From NCBI GenBank assembly GCA_951812325.1, contig OX638294.1, positions 4,564,859 to 4,628,858 of the forward strand: DNA of 64,000 bases, read 5' to 3'. The translations under genes were made by a program, and so were the position numbers. Each line of letters begins with the position of its first letter. Position 1 is the stretch's first letter. The notes beneath the pieces are model-generated. The model was not told the origin of the DNA. It saw nothing but the letters and a program-made list of their open reading frames with translations, and made no database searches. Origin of the DNA: an uncultured Thermoanaerobaculia bacterium (GTDB lineage Bacteria; Acidobacteriota; Thermoanaerobaculia; Multivoradales; Multivoraceae). This document shows, in pieces, positions 12,609 to 20,375 of this stretch.

Positions 12609-13943
12609 CTAGTCGATGTAGCCGAGGCTCTTGAGTTGCTTCACGTCCTCCTCGCTGAGGACGGTCGAACTCCTCGCCTCGTACTTCGGCAGGGCGCGGT
12701 ACCAGTTCACCAGGCGGCGACCGAGGGGAGGGACCAGCTCGACTGGCGGTCTGGAGAGGGGGTTTTCCTCGCGCGGATCGACGGTCAGGTCGAAGTACAC
12801 CGTTTGGCGTTTCGAGAAGTCGTGCAGCACCTTCGCGCCGTCGAGTTCCATGCTGATCTGCAGGGGGTTCACGTAGGGTGCGCTGCGGCGCGCCTTGCCG
12901 AGCAGTGCGGAATGGCGGTCGCCGATGACGAACCGCGGTCGCGGCGCGGCTTCCGCCTTCCCGCCGGTCGGCACGAGGCTCCGGCCCTCGAGGTCGGGTG
13001 GGGGCTGGATGCCGAGCAGCGCCAGGACAGTCGGCAGCACGTCGATGACGCCGACCGGAGCCTGAATCTCGACACCCGCCGGCAGTCCGGGGCCGGACAG
13101 GACCATTGGGATACGGGCGTTCGGCCAGTGGACGTTCTTGCCGTGTCCCCAGTAGTTGTGCTCGCCCATGCTCTCGCCGTGGTCGCTGAGGAACAGGGTG
13201 AAGCGGGGCCCGGGCAGCAGTTCGCCGATCGCCTCGGACAGGCGGCCCAGCCAGTGGTCGACGTAGTTCACTTCCGATTGGTAGCGCCAGCGTCTCTGCC
13301 AGCCGGCGCTCCGTTCCTCCTTCGGCGGCAAGGCAGGCGTGAACCCGCGGCGTTCCAGGTAGGGGCCGTGGGGGTCCGAGAAGTGGACCCAGAGAAACAG
13401 CGGCCGACCGCTGCGATCCGGCTCGGCGGCTCGGCGGCTCAGCCAGCGCTCCGCGGCCCTGGCGACGTCGTCGGCGTGCCGCTCCATCACGCCGACCGCG
13501 TGGCGCGCCTGATTGAACTCTTCGTCGTAGTGATCGAAGCCGCGGTCCAGCCCGACCAGGTCGGCCCGCAGCGTCCAGTTCGAGATGAAGGCCGCGGCCT
13601 CGTAGCCGGCTTCACTCAGGATCTCGGCGAGGACCGGGATATCGGTTCGCATTCTCTGCGCATTGCGCCGTGCGCCGTGCGTCGGCGGGTAGAGGGACGT
13701 GAAGATCGAGGCGAAGGCGGGCCCCGTCTTCCCGATCGTCGTCTGGGCGTCCCCGAACAGGATGCCCGCGGCGGCCAGGGCGTCGATTGCGGGTGTCCTC
13801 GCGTCGTCTGCCCCGTAGACGCCCACAGCGTCTGCGCGCAGGGTGTCCACCGACAACAGGACCAAGTGTGGCTCGGCTGCAAGGGGTGCGCCGAGCAACG
13901 CCCCCAGAAACGCCGTGCGGAGTGCGGGGCCGCCCGCGATCAC
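12609..13943 (-). CDS. Secreted sulfatase-fold (alkaline phosphatase superfamily) hydrolase
   Basis: 444 aa from GTG 13943; start and upstream stop share GTGA. A short N-terminal signal-like stretch (LRTAFLGALLGAPLAAEP) precedes the fold. Metal-site motifs are VLLSVDTLRADAVGVYG and DHGESMGEHNYWGHGKN. The nucleophile region reads KTGPAFASIFTSLYPPTHG: the C/S of the sulfatase C/S-x-P-x-R signature aligns with Thr and the Arg with Phe. A formylglycine cannot form, so it may instead be a phosphodiesterase or phosphoglycerol-transferase-like enzyme using Thr. It is translationally coupled to the NTP-transferase gene. Confidence 0.8.
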   Translation of the reverse strand: MIAGGPALRTAFLGALLGAPLAAEPHLVLLSVDTLRADAVGVYGADDARTPAIDALAAAGILFGDAQTTIGKTGPAFASIFTSLYPPTHGARRNAQRMRTDIPVLAEILSEAGYEAAAFISNWTLRADLVGLDRGFDHYDEEFNQARHAVGVMERHADDVARAAERWLSRRAAEPDRSGRPLFLWVHFSDPHGPYLERRGFTPALPPKEERSAGWQRRWRYQSEVNYVDHWLGRLSEAIGELLPGPRFTLFLSDHGESMGEHNYWGHGKNVHWPNARIPMVLSGPGLPAGVEIQAPVGVIDVLPTVLALLGIQPPPDLEGRSLVPTGGKAEAAPRPRFVIGDRHSALLGKARRSAPYVNPLQISMELDGAKVLHDFSKRQTVYFDLTVDPREENPLSRPPVELVPPLGRRLVNWYRALPKYEARSSTVLSEEDVKQLKSLGYID

Positions 13944-14875
13944 GCAGTCACGGCCCCGAAGGCCACGGCTTCTTCCCGGGTGTCGATGTCGCGTGCCAGC
14001 GACATCGCGTTGACGACCGGCATCCGGACCCTGCGGTCGGGATGACGGCGCCGGTGGCGTCTCTTGACGAACATCCGGCGCAGAGCCAACTCCAGTTCCG
14101 ACTGCTGGATGACCTTCTCCTTGAGGCGCCGCGCTGCACGCGTGCCCGAGAGCAGCGTGTCCCAGGTGAAGGTCGGCAGGCGGAGGTTCAGGATGTGGAT
14201 CACGTCCTGAACCAGCATGATCCACAGGAGGCGCCGCGCCATGTAGCCGCTGCGGTAGAGGATCGGCCGGTTGCGTGTCCGGTAGCCGAGGTCCATCAAC
14301 CGGTAGATGAAGTTCCAGCGGAGCGCCGCGGAATCGAACATCGCCAGGTGACCGGGCAGCACCGGGACCGCCCGGGACGCTCCTTCGGGCTTCACGTGGT
14401 ACTGCGGCTTCCACCCGGACTCACCGAGCCGCTTGGGGTCTTGCGGCGCCTCGATCATCGGGAAGAAGAAATCCAGCGGGCTGTGGCTCCGGAAGTCGCG
14501 GACCACCGACTGCATCTCGACCGGGTCGGGAACGATGTCGCAGGTGGTGATCGCCAGCGGTCCGTCGCCATGGAGTCGCCTGGCGGTCTCGACGCCGACC
14601 TGGATGTTGCGGCCGAAACCGCCGTCCGTGTCGATGGAGACGCCGTCCGAAAGCGAGCGGTAGGCGTGTCCGGGACCCGCAACGTAGATCGGATCGAAGG
14701 CGTCCGCCTGGCGGATGTTGTCGATGACGACCTCGATGAGCGGTCTGCCGCCGATCTTCACGTCGACGCCCTTGATCCCTGCGAGCGGATGCTTGGAGCG
14801 TCCGCCGGGAGGCATGTAGGCGGCGCGGCGGTCGCTGCCCCCGAGGACAATCAAGGGTACGGACTTTGAGGTCAT
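13940..14875 (-). CDS. MobA-like NTP transferase domain protein
   Basis: 311 aa. The N-terminus VPLIVLGGSDRRAAYMPPGG occupies the position of the nucleotidyltransferase signature G-G-x-S-x-R-M. It is followed by KIGGRPLIEVVIDNI, IYVAGPGHAY and LAITTCDIVPDP, the last corresponding to the metal-binding Asp of the MobA/IspD/GlmU fold. The lysine-containing part of the signature is altered, so the activated substrate is uncertain. The C-terminal third is basic and unlike MobA. It overlaps the sulfatase gene by four bases and may help build or modify a cell-envelope polymer; that pathway link is inference. Confidence 0.65.
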   Translation of the reverse strand: MTSKSVPLIVLGGSDRRAAYMPPGGRSKHPLAGIKGVDVKIGGRPLIEVVIDNIRQADAFDPIYVAGPGHAYRSLSDGVSIDTDGGFGRNIQVGVETARRLHGDGPLAITTCDIVPDPVEMQSVVRDFRSHSPLDFFFPMIEAPQDPKRLGESGWKPQYHVKPEGASRAVPVLPGHLAMFDSAALRWNFIYRLMDLGYRTRNRPILYRSGYMARRLLWIMLVQDVIHILNLRLPTFTWDTLLSGTRAARRLKEKVIQQSELELALRRMFVKRRHRRRHPDRRVRMPVVNAMSLARDIDTREEAVAFGAVTA

Positions 14876-14992
14876 CGCGGAATCCGGTTCTCCCGAAGGC
14901 CGACCGATTCTATGTTGGAGAAGGCTCGGCGCAACTCCCGCCGCGGGCGGCTAGAGTCCGATGGGACGGTCGCCCGCCCGTCCCCATTGCTG

Positions 14993-16219
14993 ATGAGACT
15001 TCCACCGCCACCGACGCCCGAGGTCGTGGACCGCGACGAGCGCCTGGCCGAGCTCGCCGCCCGCTGGTTGCGTGAGCCCGCCGTGGGCCTGGACACGGAG
15101 TTCGTCCGTGAACGGACGTTCTACCCGCGGCTCGGCCTGATTCAGGTCGGCGATTCGTTCGGGTGCTATCTGGTCGACATGGTGGCCGTTCGCGATCGCT
15201 CCGGACTTGCGGAGGTCGTCGCGTCGCCGAACGTGACCAAGGTGTTCCACTCGCCGAGCGAGGATCTGGAGGTCTTTCGCCATGCGTTCGGTTTCGCGCC
15301 CGAGCGGATGTTCGATTGCCAGGCGGCGTCCACGTTGTGCGGCATGGGGGGATCGCTGGGGTACGTGCACCTGGTCTCGCGGCTGTTCGACGTGGACCTG
15401 ACCAAGGGCGCGCAGCGGTCGAACTGGCTGCGGCGGCCGCTGAGCGAGGAGCAGGTGCTCTATGCCGGTCTCGATGTGGCCTACCTCCTGCCGGCCTACG
15501 AACTGTTGCAGGCGAGGCTCGTGGACCTCGGTCGCGATGCCTGGGCGGACGAAGAGTTCGGTCGCCTGCTGCAGGCGTCCGAGGTACGTCTGCGTCCGGA
15601 ATGGTCCTATGGCCGTCTGCGGCGGCCGGGGATGTCCCGGCGTCAGCTGGCGGTCCTGCGCTCGGTTTGCGACTGGCGCGAAGGGCAGGCCCGAGGCCGC
15701 GACCTGCCGCGCGGCTTCGTGCTCAGGGACGAAACGATTCTCGACGTCGCGAGGCGGCTACCGCGGAATGGTCGGGCCTTGGCCTCGATGAAGGGCATCG
15801 GCCCCAGGCAGGCGCGGCGGTACGGATCGGTTCTCGGCGGCCTCGTTCGGCGGGCGGAATCGCTTGCGGAGGATGAACTCCCGGAACGGGTGGAGCGCCA
15901 GGGGGGAAGGTCGTCGAGGAGCCTGGCCGAGGGCTTGCGGGAGTTGGTGGCGCGTGTGGCTGACGATCTCGAACTCCCCGCCGAGGCCCTGGCGCCGCGG
16001 CGAACGCTGGAGGAGTGGGCGGCGCGCAGTCAGAATCGGGGCGCCTGGGTGTGGCCTTCCGGGATCGAGGGTTGGCGCCGCACGGTGCTCGAGCCCGAGG
16101 TGACGCGCTTCGATCCTCAGGCCCTTTCGACGGGGAAGGCGATCAGCTCGTCGATCCGCCGCGCGTCCAGGTCGAGCCCGAGCAGGCGGTCGAAGCCGAG
16201 GGCGACTCCGGCACAGTAG
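14993..16219 (+). CDS. rnd: Ribonuclease D (3'-5' exoribonuclease)
   Basis: About 408 aa from ATG 14993; ATG 14912 in the same frame is an alternative. RNase D trims tRNA 3' ends. DEDD catalytic motifs are all present: GLDTEFVRERTF (Exo I), VFHSPSEDLEVF (Exo II) and LYAGLDVAYLLPAY (Exo III, Tyr type). An HRDC domain follows (LRSVCDWREGQARGRDLPRGF, LASMKGIGPRQARRYG). The usual C-terminal end falls near GIEGWRRTVLEPEV. About 40 more residues, Ser/Arg/Lys-rich, extend into the 3' end of the convergent epmA, so the two genes overlap by about 103 bases. The ancestral stop has probably been lost. Confidence 0.9.
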   Translation: MRLPPPPTPEVVDRDERLAELAARWLREPAVGLDTEFVRERTFYPRLGLIQVGDSFGCYLVDMVAVRDRSGLAEVVASPNVTKVFHSPSEDLEVFRHAFGFAPERMFDCQAASTLCGMGGSLGYVHLVSRLFDVDLTKGAQRSNWLRRPLSEEQVLYAGLDVAYLLPAYELLQARLVDLGRDAWADEEFGRLLQASEVRLRPEWSYGRLRRPGMSRRQLAVLRSVCDWREGQARGRDLPRGFVLRDETILDVARRLPRNGRALASMKGIGPRQARRYGSVLGGLVRRAESLAEDELPERVERQGGRSSRSLAEGLRELVARVADDLELPAEALAPRRTLEEWAARSQNRGAWVWPSGIEGWRRTVLEPEVTRFDPQALSTGKAISSSIRRASRSSPSRRSKPRATPAQ

Positions 16220-17103
16220 GGCAGACCGGCGTCGAGGGCGGCCAGAAACCGCGACGGCATCGGCGGCAACGGCCGACGGCGTTTCCGGCGAAGCATGAGA
16301 TCGCGTTCCAGGCGTTCGCGCTGCTCGACCGGGTCGCCCAGTTCGCCGTAGCCGTTGGCGAGTTCGATGCCGCCCACGAAGGCCTCGAAACGCTCCGCGG
16401 TTCGTGGATCCGCGGCGCCGAGACGGGCCATTGCGGCCTGCGAGGCCGGATAGTCGAAGACGACGGTGACGCGGTCCGGTTCAAGCCGGGGCTCGACCTC
16501 GAGGACGAACAGCCGGGAGAGCAGATCGTCCCGGTCGAGGCCGTCGGCGTCCTGCCGTGAGGATGACCGTTCCAGAGTCCGCCGCAGCGTACGGGTCGGC
16601 GCGTCGCGCGGATCGACTCCCGCGTGTCGCTGCATCAGGTCGGCGTAGCTCATGTACATGGCTGTTTCGAGGCGCCGGGAACCGGCGAGAAGCGTCTCGA
16701 TCAGCGACACGACTTCCCGCATCAGCCGGTGCTGGTCCCAGCCCACGCGGTACCACTCCAGGATGGTGAACTCCGGGTTGTGCCACCTGCCGCGTTCGCC
16801 GCCGCGAAACGCCTTGCACACCTGGTAGATCGAGCCGGAACCGGCGGCCAGGAGCCGCTTCATCGCCAGTTCCGGCGAGGTCTGCAGGTACAGCCGCCGC
16901 TTCGGGAACCCGGGCGCTTCGAGCTCGGTGCCCGGGCTCTCCAGATGGACATCGAGCGTGGTTTCGGCGCTCAGGAGTGGGGTTTCGACCTCCAGCACCT
17001 CCCGTTCCGCGAAGAAGGCTCGCAGTTCAGCCAGCATGGCCGCCCGTCGGCGAAGCGCTTCCGGGGCGGCGGTGGGGCGCCAGTCGGCGTCGTTGCGCGT
17101 CAC
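16117..17103 (-). CDS. epmA: EF-P--(R)-beta-lysine ligase / lysyl-tRNA synthetase-like EpmA
   Basis: 328 aa, the size of EpmA/GenX/PoxA. It is a class II lysyl-tRNA synthetase catalytic domain without the anticodon-binding domain. Motif 2 region YLQTSPELAMKRLLAAG, then VCKAFRGGERGRWHNPEFTILEWY, and near the end GIELANGYGEL and GVALGFDRLLGL. The enzyme attaches a beta-lysyl group to the conserved lysine of EF-P, which helps ribosomes through polyproline. The efp gene lies just upstream on the same strand and carries the lysine substrate. Start is the first ATG, inside a typical N-terminus (RRRAAMLAELRAFFAEREVLEVETP). Confidence 0.93.
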   Translation of the reverse strand: MTRNDADWRPTAAPEALRRRAAMLAELRAFFAEREVLEVETPLLSAETTLDVHLESPGTELEAPGFPKRRLYLQTSPELAMKRLLAAGSGSIYQVCKAFRGGERGRWHNPEFTILEWYRVGWDQHRLMREVVSLIETLLAGSRRLETAMYMSYADLMQRHAGVDPRDAPTRTLRRTLERSSSRQDADGLDRDDLLSRLFVLEVEPRLEPDRVTVVFDYPASQAAMARLGAADPRTAERFEAFVGGIELANGYGELGDPVEQRERLERDLMLRRKRRRPLPPMPSRFLAALDAGLPYCAGVALGFDRLLGLDLDARRIDELIAFPVERA

Positions 17104-17399
17104 GGAAGTCCGTGTCGCACCGAGTGCGGTCGGGCGCCCGCCCGGCAGAGCGCGACGCGAGCTGTCACGGAACGGCGCACATCGACAGCCCCGCTGCCCG
17201 GCGCGGTGGACCTGATGGATCCATGCCAGGCCAGGTCGCCGTCTGTTCCCTGCGCGACCGCGCAGCGACCAGGCTGCAAACCTCCAGGGAGGTGGGTCCG
17301 GGGCCAGTCATGGAGCCTGCGACAGGTTTGGCGGATGGCCGGAAGCCCGGAGGGGATGCATGGCCGAAACGAGTGCCGCGCGAGGCCTGCCGCGGGCTG

Positions 17400-17969
17400 C
17401 TACGTCCTGGCGCGCGAGACGTACTCGCCGGTGCGGGTGTCGACGCGGATCGATTCGCCGTTCTGGATGAACAGCGGAACCTTGACCGTGGCGCCGGTCT
17501 CGAGCCGGGCGGGCTTGCTGCCGCCGCTCGAGGTGTCGCCCTTCAGGCCGGGGTCCGTCTCGACCACCTCGCGGATCACGAAGTTCGGCGGCTTGATCTG
17601 GATCGGATGACCGTTCCAGAGCGTCACGTTGCAGACGTCCTCTTCCTTGATCCACTGTTCGGCGCCGGCGAGCGTCTGTGCGTCGGCTTCGACCTGATCG
17701 AAGGTTTCGGGATCCATGAAGAACCAGTGCTGGCCGTCGCTGTAGAGGTACTGCATCGATGTGTCGACGACATCGGCGCCGTGGAGCAGGTCTCCGGGCT
17801 TCAGGGTCTTCTCGTTGACCCGGCCGCTCAGGAGGTTGCGCATCTTGACCCGGGTGAACGCCTGTCCCTTTCCCGGCTTGATGAAGTCGCAGGAGATGAG
17901 TACGTTCGGCTCGCCGCTCTGGAGTACTTTCAGGCCGGTGCGGACCTGGTTCATGTTGTAGCTGGCCAT
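17400..17969 (-). CDS. efp: Translation elongation factor P
   Basis: 189 aa from ATG 17969, the standard EF-P length. EF-P binds between P and E sites and rescues ribosomes stalled at consecutive prolines. The tip loop reads FIKPGKGQAF with K34 as the modified residue, the EpmA-type acceptor and not the Arg32 type; this agrees with epmA downstream on the same strand. Other marks are LLSGRVNEKTLKPGD, YLYSDGQHWFFMD and the C-terminal VKVPLFIQNGESIRVDTRTGEYVSRA. About 296 bases of non-coding DNA separate it from epmA. The 39-proline tract at 1142-1258 and Bat proline stretches are plausible clients. Confidence 0.97.
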   Translation of the reverse strand: MASYNMNQVRTGLKVLQSGEPNVLISCDFIKPGKGQAFTRVKMRNLLSGRVNEKTLKPGDLLHGADVVDTSMQYLYSDGQHWFFMDPETFDQVEADAQTLAGAEQWIKEEDVCNVTLWNGHPIQIKPPNFVIREVVETDPGLKGDTSSGGSKPARLETGATVKVPLFIQNGESIRVDTRTGEYVSRART

Positions 17970-18296
17970 GATCTGGGGCCGTCCTCTCAGGGCAGCGGCT
18001 CGACGAGCGCGACGATAGCAGTATCCACCCAGGACGAAGGTCACGCTGCGTTCGTGTCGGCCGCGCATCCCGTCCGGCATCCTCGTTGCGCCTCCCGGTC
18101 GAATGGGATCGTGTCGTTCCCTGCCCGGTCGCCGGGATGTGGAGCGCCGCGCCACTGGTCCTCCGGCACCGGCTGCCGGCCGACGGCGGGAGGAGGGAGA
18201 GCCACCGTTGAAACATTGCCCGTTCGCCTGCGTTGTCTAGCGGTGAAGGGAACTTGTAGCGATCCGCTAACCTCGGCCCCGGAACCTGGAGAAGCG
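17970..18296. other. Divergent intergenic region, no gene supported
   Basis: 327 bases between efp (minus) and the DUF4097 gene (plus). It should contain both promoters, but I could not identify a confident hexamer pair. A long open frame that runs in from 16977 on the plus strand is a GC-rich artefact. Confidence 0.5.
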
Positions 18297-19520
18297 ATGA
18301 CCATGCGACAGCCGCACGCCGCACCCGACTCTCGGCATCGAAGCCGCACTCCCATGCGCCGCTGGTACGGCGGCCAACCCGGTCTCCTCGCCGTCGCTCT
18401 GGCGGCCGCCGGCGCTGCCGCGGCGGCGGCGCCCGCGATCGCCGAGTTCGACGAGAGCTACCGCTTCGACGCCGACTCGCTCTCGGTCTCGAATCTGATC
18501 GGCAAGGTGAAGATCGGCCGGGCGACCGGCGATGAGTTCGAGGTCGACGTGTCGGTCCGCGGCGAGGACGGCACGCCCGACAACATCAGACTGGACGAGG
18601 CCACACGCGGTTCGCGGGCGCGGCTGTCCGTCGAGTTTCCGGTTGACGAGGAGAGGCGTTACGTCTATCCGGAGTTCAGCCGCCGCCGGGCGAACCTGTG
18701 GTCGCGCCGGCAGAGCAGCTCCGACAGTCTGCTGGGCGAGATTCTGCGCTCCATGTCGGGCCGCCGCATCCGGATCGAGAGGTCGGGCGGCGGTCTGGAA
18801 GCGTGGGCCGACGTGACCATTGGCGTCCCGGAGGGCCGGTCGCTCAAGGTCGAGTTGGGAGCCGGGGACATCGACGTGTCCGCGGTCGCCGCTGATCTGG
18901 AACTCAGGATCAGGGCCGGCATGGCCGTCGCCGCCGACCTCGACGGCGATGTGAAGATCGGAGTCGGCAGCGGCGGGCTGGCGGTGCAGGACGTTCGCGG
19001 CCGACTGGTCATGGACACGGGCAGCGGCAAGGCCCGACTCGACCGTTTCGAGGGCACCGCACTCGTGATCGACACCGGCAGCGGCTCGGTGGCGGTCACC
19101 GAGGCGGCAGCGGACACGATCGCCATCGACACGGGCAGCGGCGGGGTCACGGTGGAGGGCCTCGAGGCCGGACGACTGGCGATCGATACCGGCAGCGGCA
19201 ACGTGCGGGTCGAGTCGGCGGGCGCCGACGGCGCGCTGATCGATACCGGCAGCGGCGCCGTGCATCTGGCCCTGGTGCGGATGGGCGACGGCCGGTTCGA
19301 GATCGACACCGGCTCCGGCGGCATCGTCATGCTGGTTCCCGCTGACCTGTCGGCCCGGTTCGACATCGACATCGGCAGCGGCGGCATCGACGTCGACGTG
19401 CCGATCTCGAAGACGCTGCACAAGTCGCGGGGCGAGATGCGCTTCATCGCCGGCGACGGCGATGCGAACGTGATCCTGGACACCGGCTCCGGCAGCGTCC
19501 GCGTCGCGAGCGTGGACTAG
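18297..19520 (+). CDS. Secreted DUF4097-type beta-helix protein
   Basis: 407 aa from ATG 18297 with GGAG six bases upstream. The signal peptide (LLAVALAAAGAAAAAAPAIA) ends near residue 50. The mature protein begins FDESYRFDADSLSVSNLIGKVKI, the usual DUF4097 opening. From about residue 180 on it consists of short beta-strand repeats with an (I/V)DTGSG turn: at least seven copies spaced 15-25 residues apart, with looser variants (DIDIGSGG, GVGSGG). This pattern predicts a parallel beta-solenoid. The family has no defined biochemical role and is often encoded near sigma factors or anti-sigma proteins; none is here. It stands alone in its transcription unit. Confidence 0.85.
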   Translation: MTMRQPHAAPDSRHRSRTPMRRWYGGQPGLLAVALAAAGAAAAAAPAIAEFDESYRFDADSLSVSNLIGKVKIGRATGDEFEVDVSVRGEDGTPDNIRLDEATRGSRARLSVEFPVDEERRYVYPEFSRRRANLWSRRQSSSDSLLGEILRSMSGRRIRIERSGGGLEAWADVTIGVPEGRSLKVELGAGDIDVSAVAADLELRIRAGMAVAADLDGDVKIGVGSGGLAVQDVRGRLVMDTGSGKARLDRFEGTALVIDTGSGSVAVTEAAADTIAIDTGSGGVTVEGLEAGRLAIDTGSGNVRVESAGADGALIDTGSGAVHLALVRMGDGRFEIDTGSGGIVMLVPADLSARFDIDIGSGGIDVDVPISKTLHKSRGEMRFIAGDGDANVILDTGSGSVRVASVD

Positions 19521-19789
19521 CAGCTCGTGGCGCACCGGGCGCGTTCAGGCGCCCGTGCAACAAGGCGCGAACCGCCTCCGGGTGCGAGTCATCGAGCGCC
19601 CGCATGGCATGGTGCTGGGCGGGATGCATGGCCGCCCGAATGCAGCGTCGTGTCAGGCTGATACGCGGCCACTTGCGCGAGTTGGACTCCGCCCCTCGGC
19701 GTTCTTGCCAGCGGCAAGCGGAAGAAAGCGTGTGTCAGGTTCTGAGACTCTGCACGGGTAAGCTTCTGCTTCGGCATCCCGAGCCGTGC

Positions 19790-20373
19790 ATGAGCGAGAC
19801 TCAGCGGCCGAGGGACTCGGCACGGCTCGCCGAGGCGGCCGGCCATCGGCTCCCGGCGTCGTTTCGCCAACCGGTCGTCTACGAAGTCAGCGGCCAGCTG
19901 GTCGAGGTCGTGTGGCAACGGCGGGCACAGGTGAAGGGCCTCTCCGACCCCGTGGCCCACCTCGATGAGACCGACGCGGCCTGGCGCGACGAACTGCCGA
20001 TGGCGCTCGATGATGAGGTAGCCGAGTCCCTCCTTTCAGGACTCGTCGTTGACGCCGCGAGGACCTCTTTCGTCGACGGAGTGATGACCGCTGGCCCCAA
20101 GCCTCTGTTGTCAACGAGTGGCAGCATGATCACATCGCGAACCTCTCGCCTGCGCAGCGGACCGCCTGGCCTCGGGAGGAGGTCGCCGGATTCCGCCGAG
20201 CAGTGTGTTGTGCGCCGGCAGTGGCGGCTCTGAACTCTCTGCTCGGACTCCCCACCTCGCAGTCCCTGGTGTTGGGGCTGCGAAGCTTGAGGGCCTTCGA
20301 TTCGGACTGGTTCGAAACCGCGCTGTGGACGACGATGGCGCTCGCGATTCCGTGGCAGGAGTACTCGGCCTGA
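19790..20373 (+). pseudogene. Frameshifted remnant of the gene upstream of the DUF1998 helicase
   Basis: Two coherent protein-like stretches lie in different frames. From ATG 19790: RLAEAAGHRLPASFRQP, VVYEVSGQLVEVVWQR and DDEVAESLLSGLVVDAA. After about 20050 the frame shifts: PQASVVNEWQHDHIANLSP, QRTAWPREEVAGFRRAV, SDWFETALWTTMALAIPW, then TGA at 20371, two bases before the helicase ATG. The adjacency suggests the C-terminal part of a partner protein encoded just ahead of such helicases. I do not recognise the family; most of its 5' part is missing. A frameshift or internal deletion near 20050 is the simplest explanation. Confidence 0.5.
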
Positions 20374-20375
20374 AG

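Noticed and set aside
17104..17399. Possible small gene between efp and epmA
   Set aside because: Open frames are short, basic and lack start context. I see nothing in this gap beyond leader sequence for epmA.
16977..18296. 5' extension of the DUF4097 frame by about 440 codons
   Set aside because: It crosses efp and epmA on the opposite strand; ATG 18297 has a ribosome binding site followed directly by a signal peptide.
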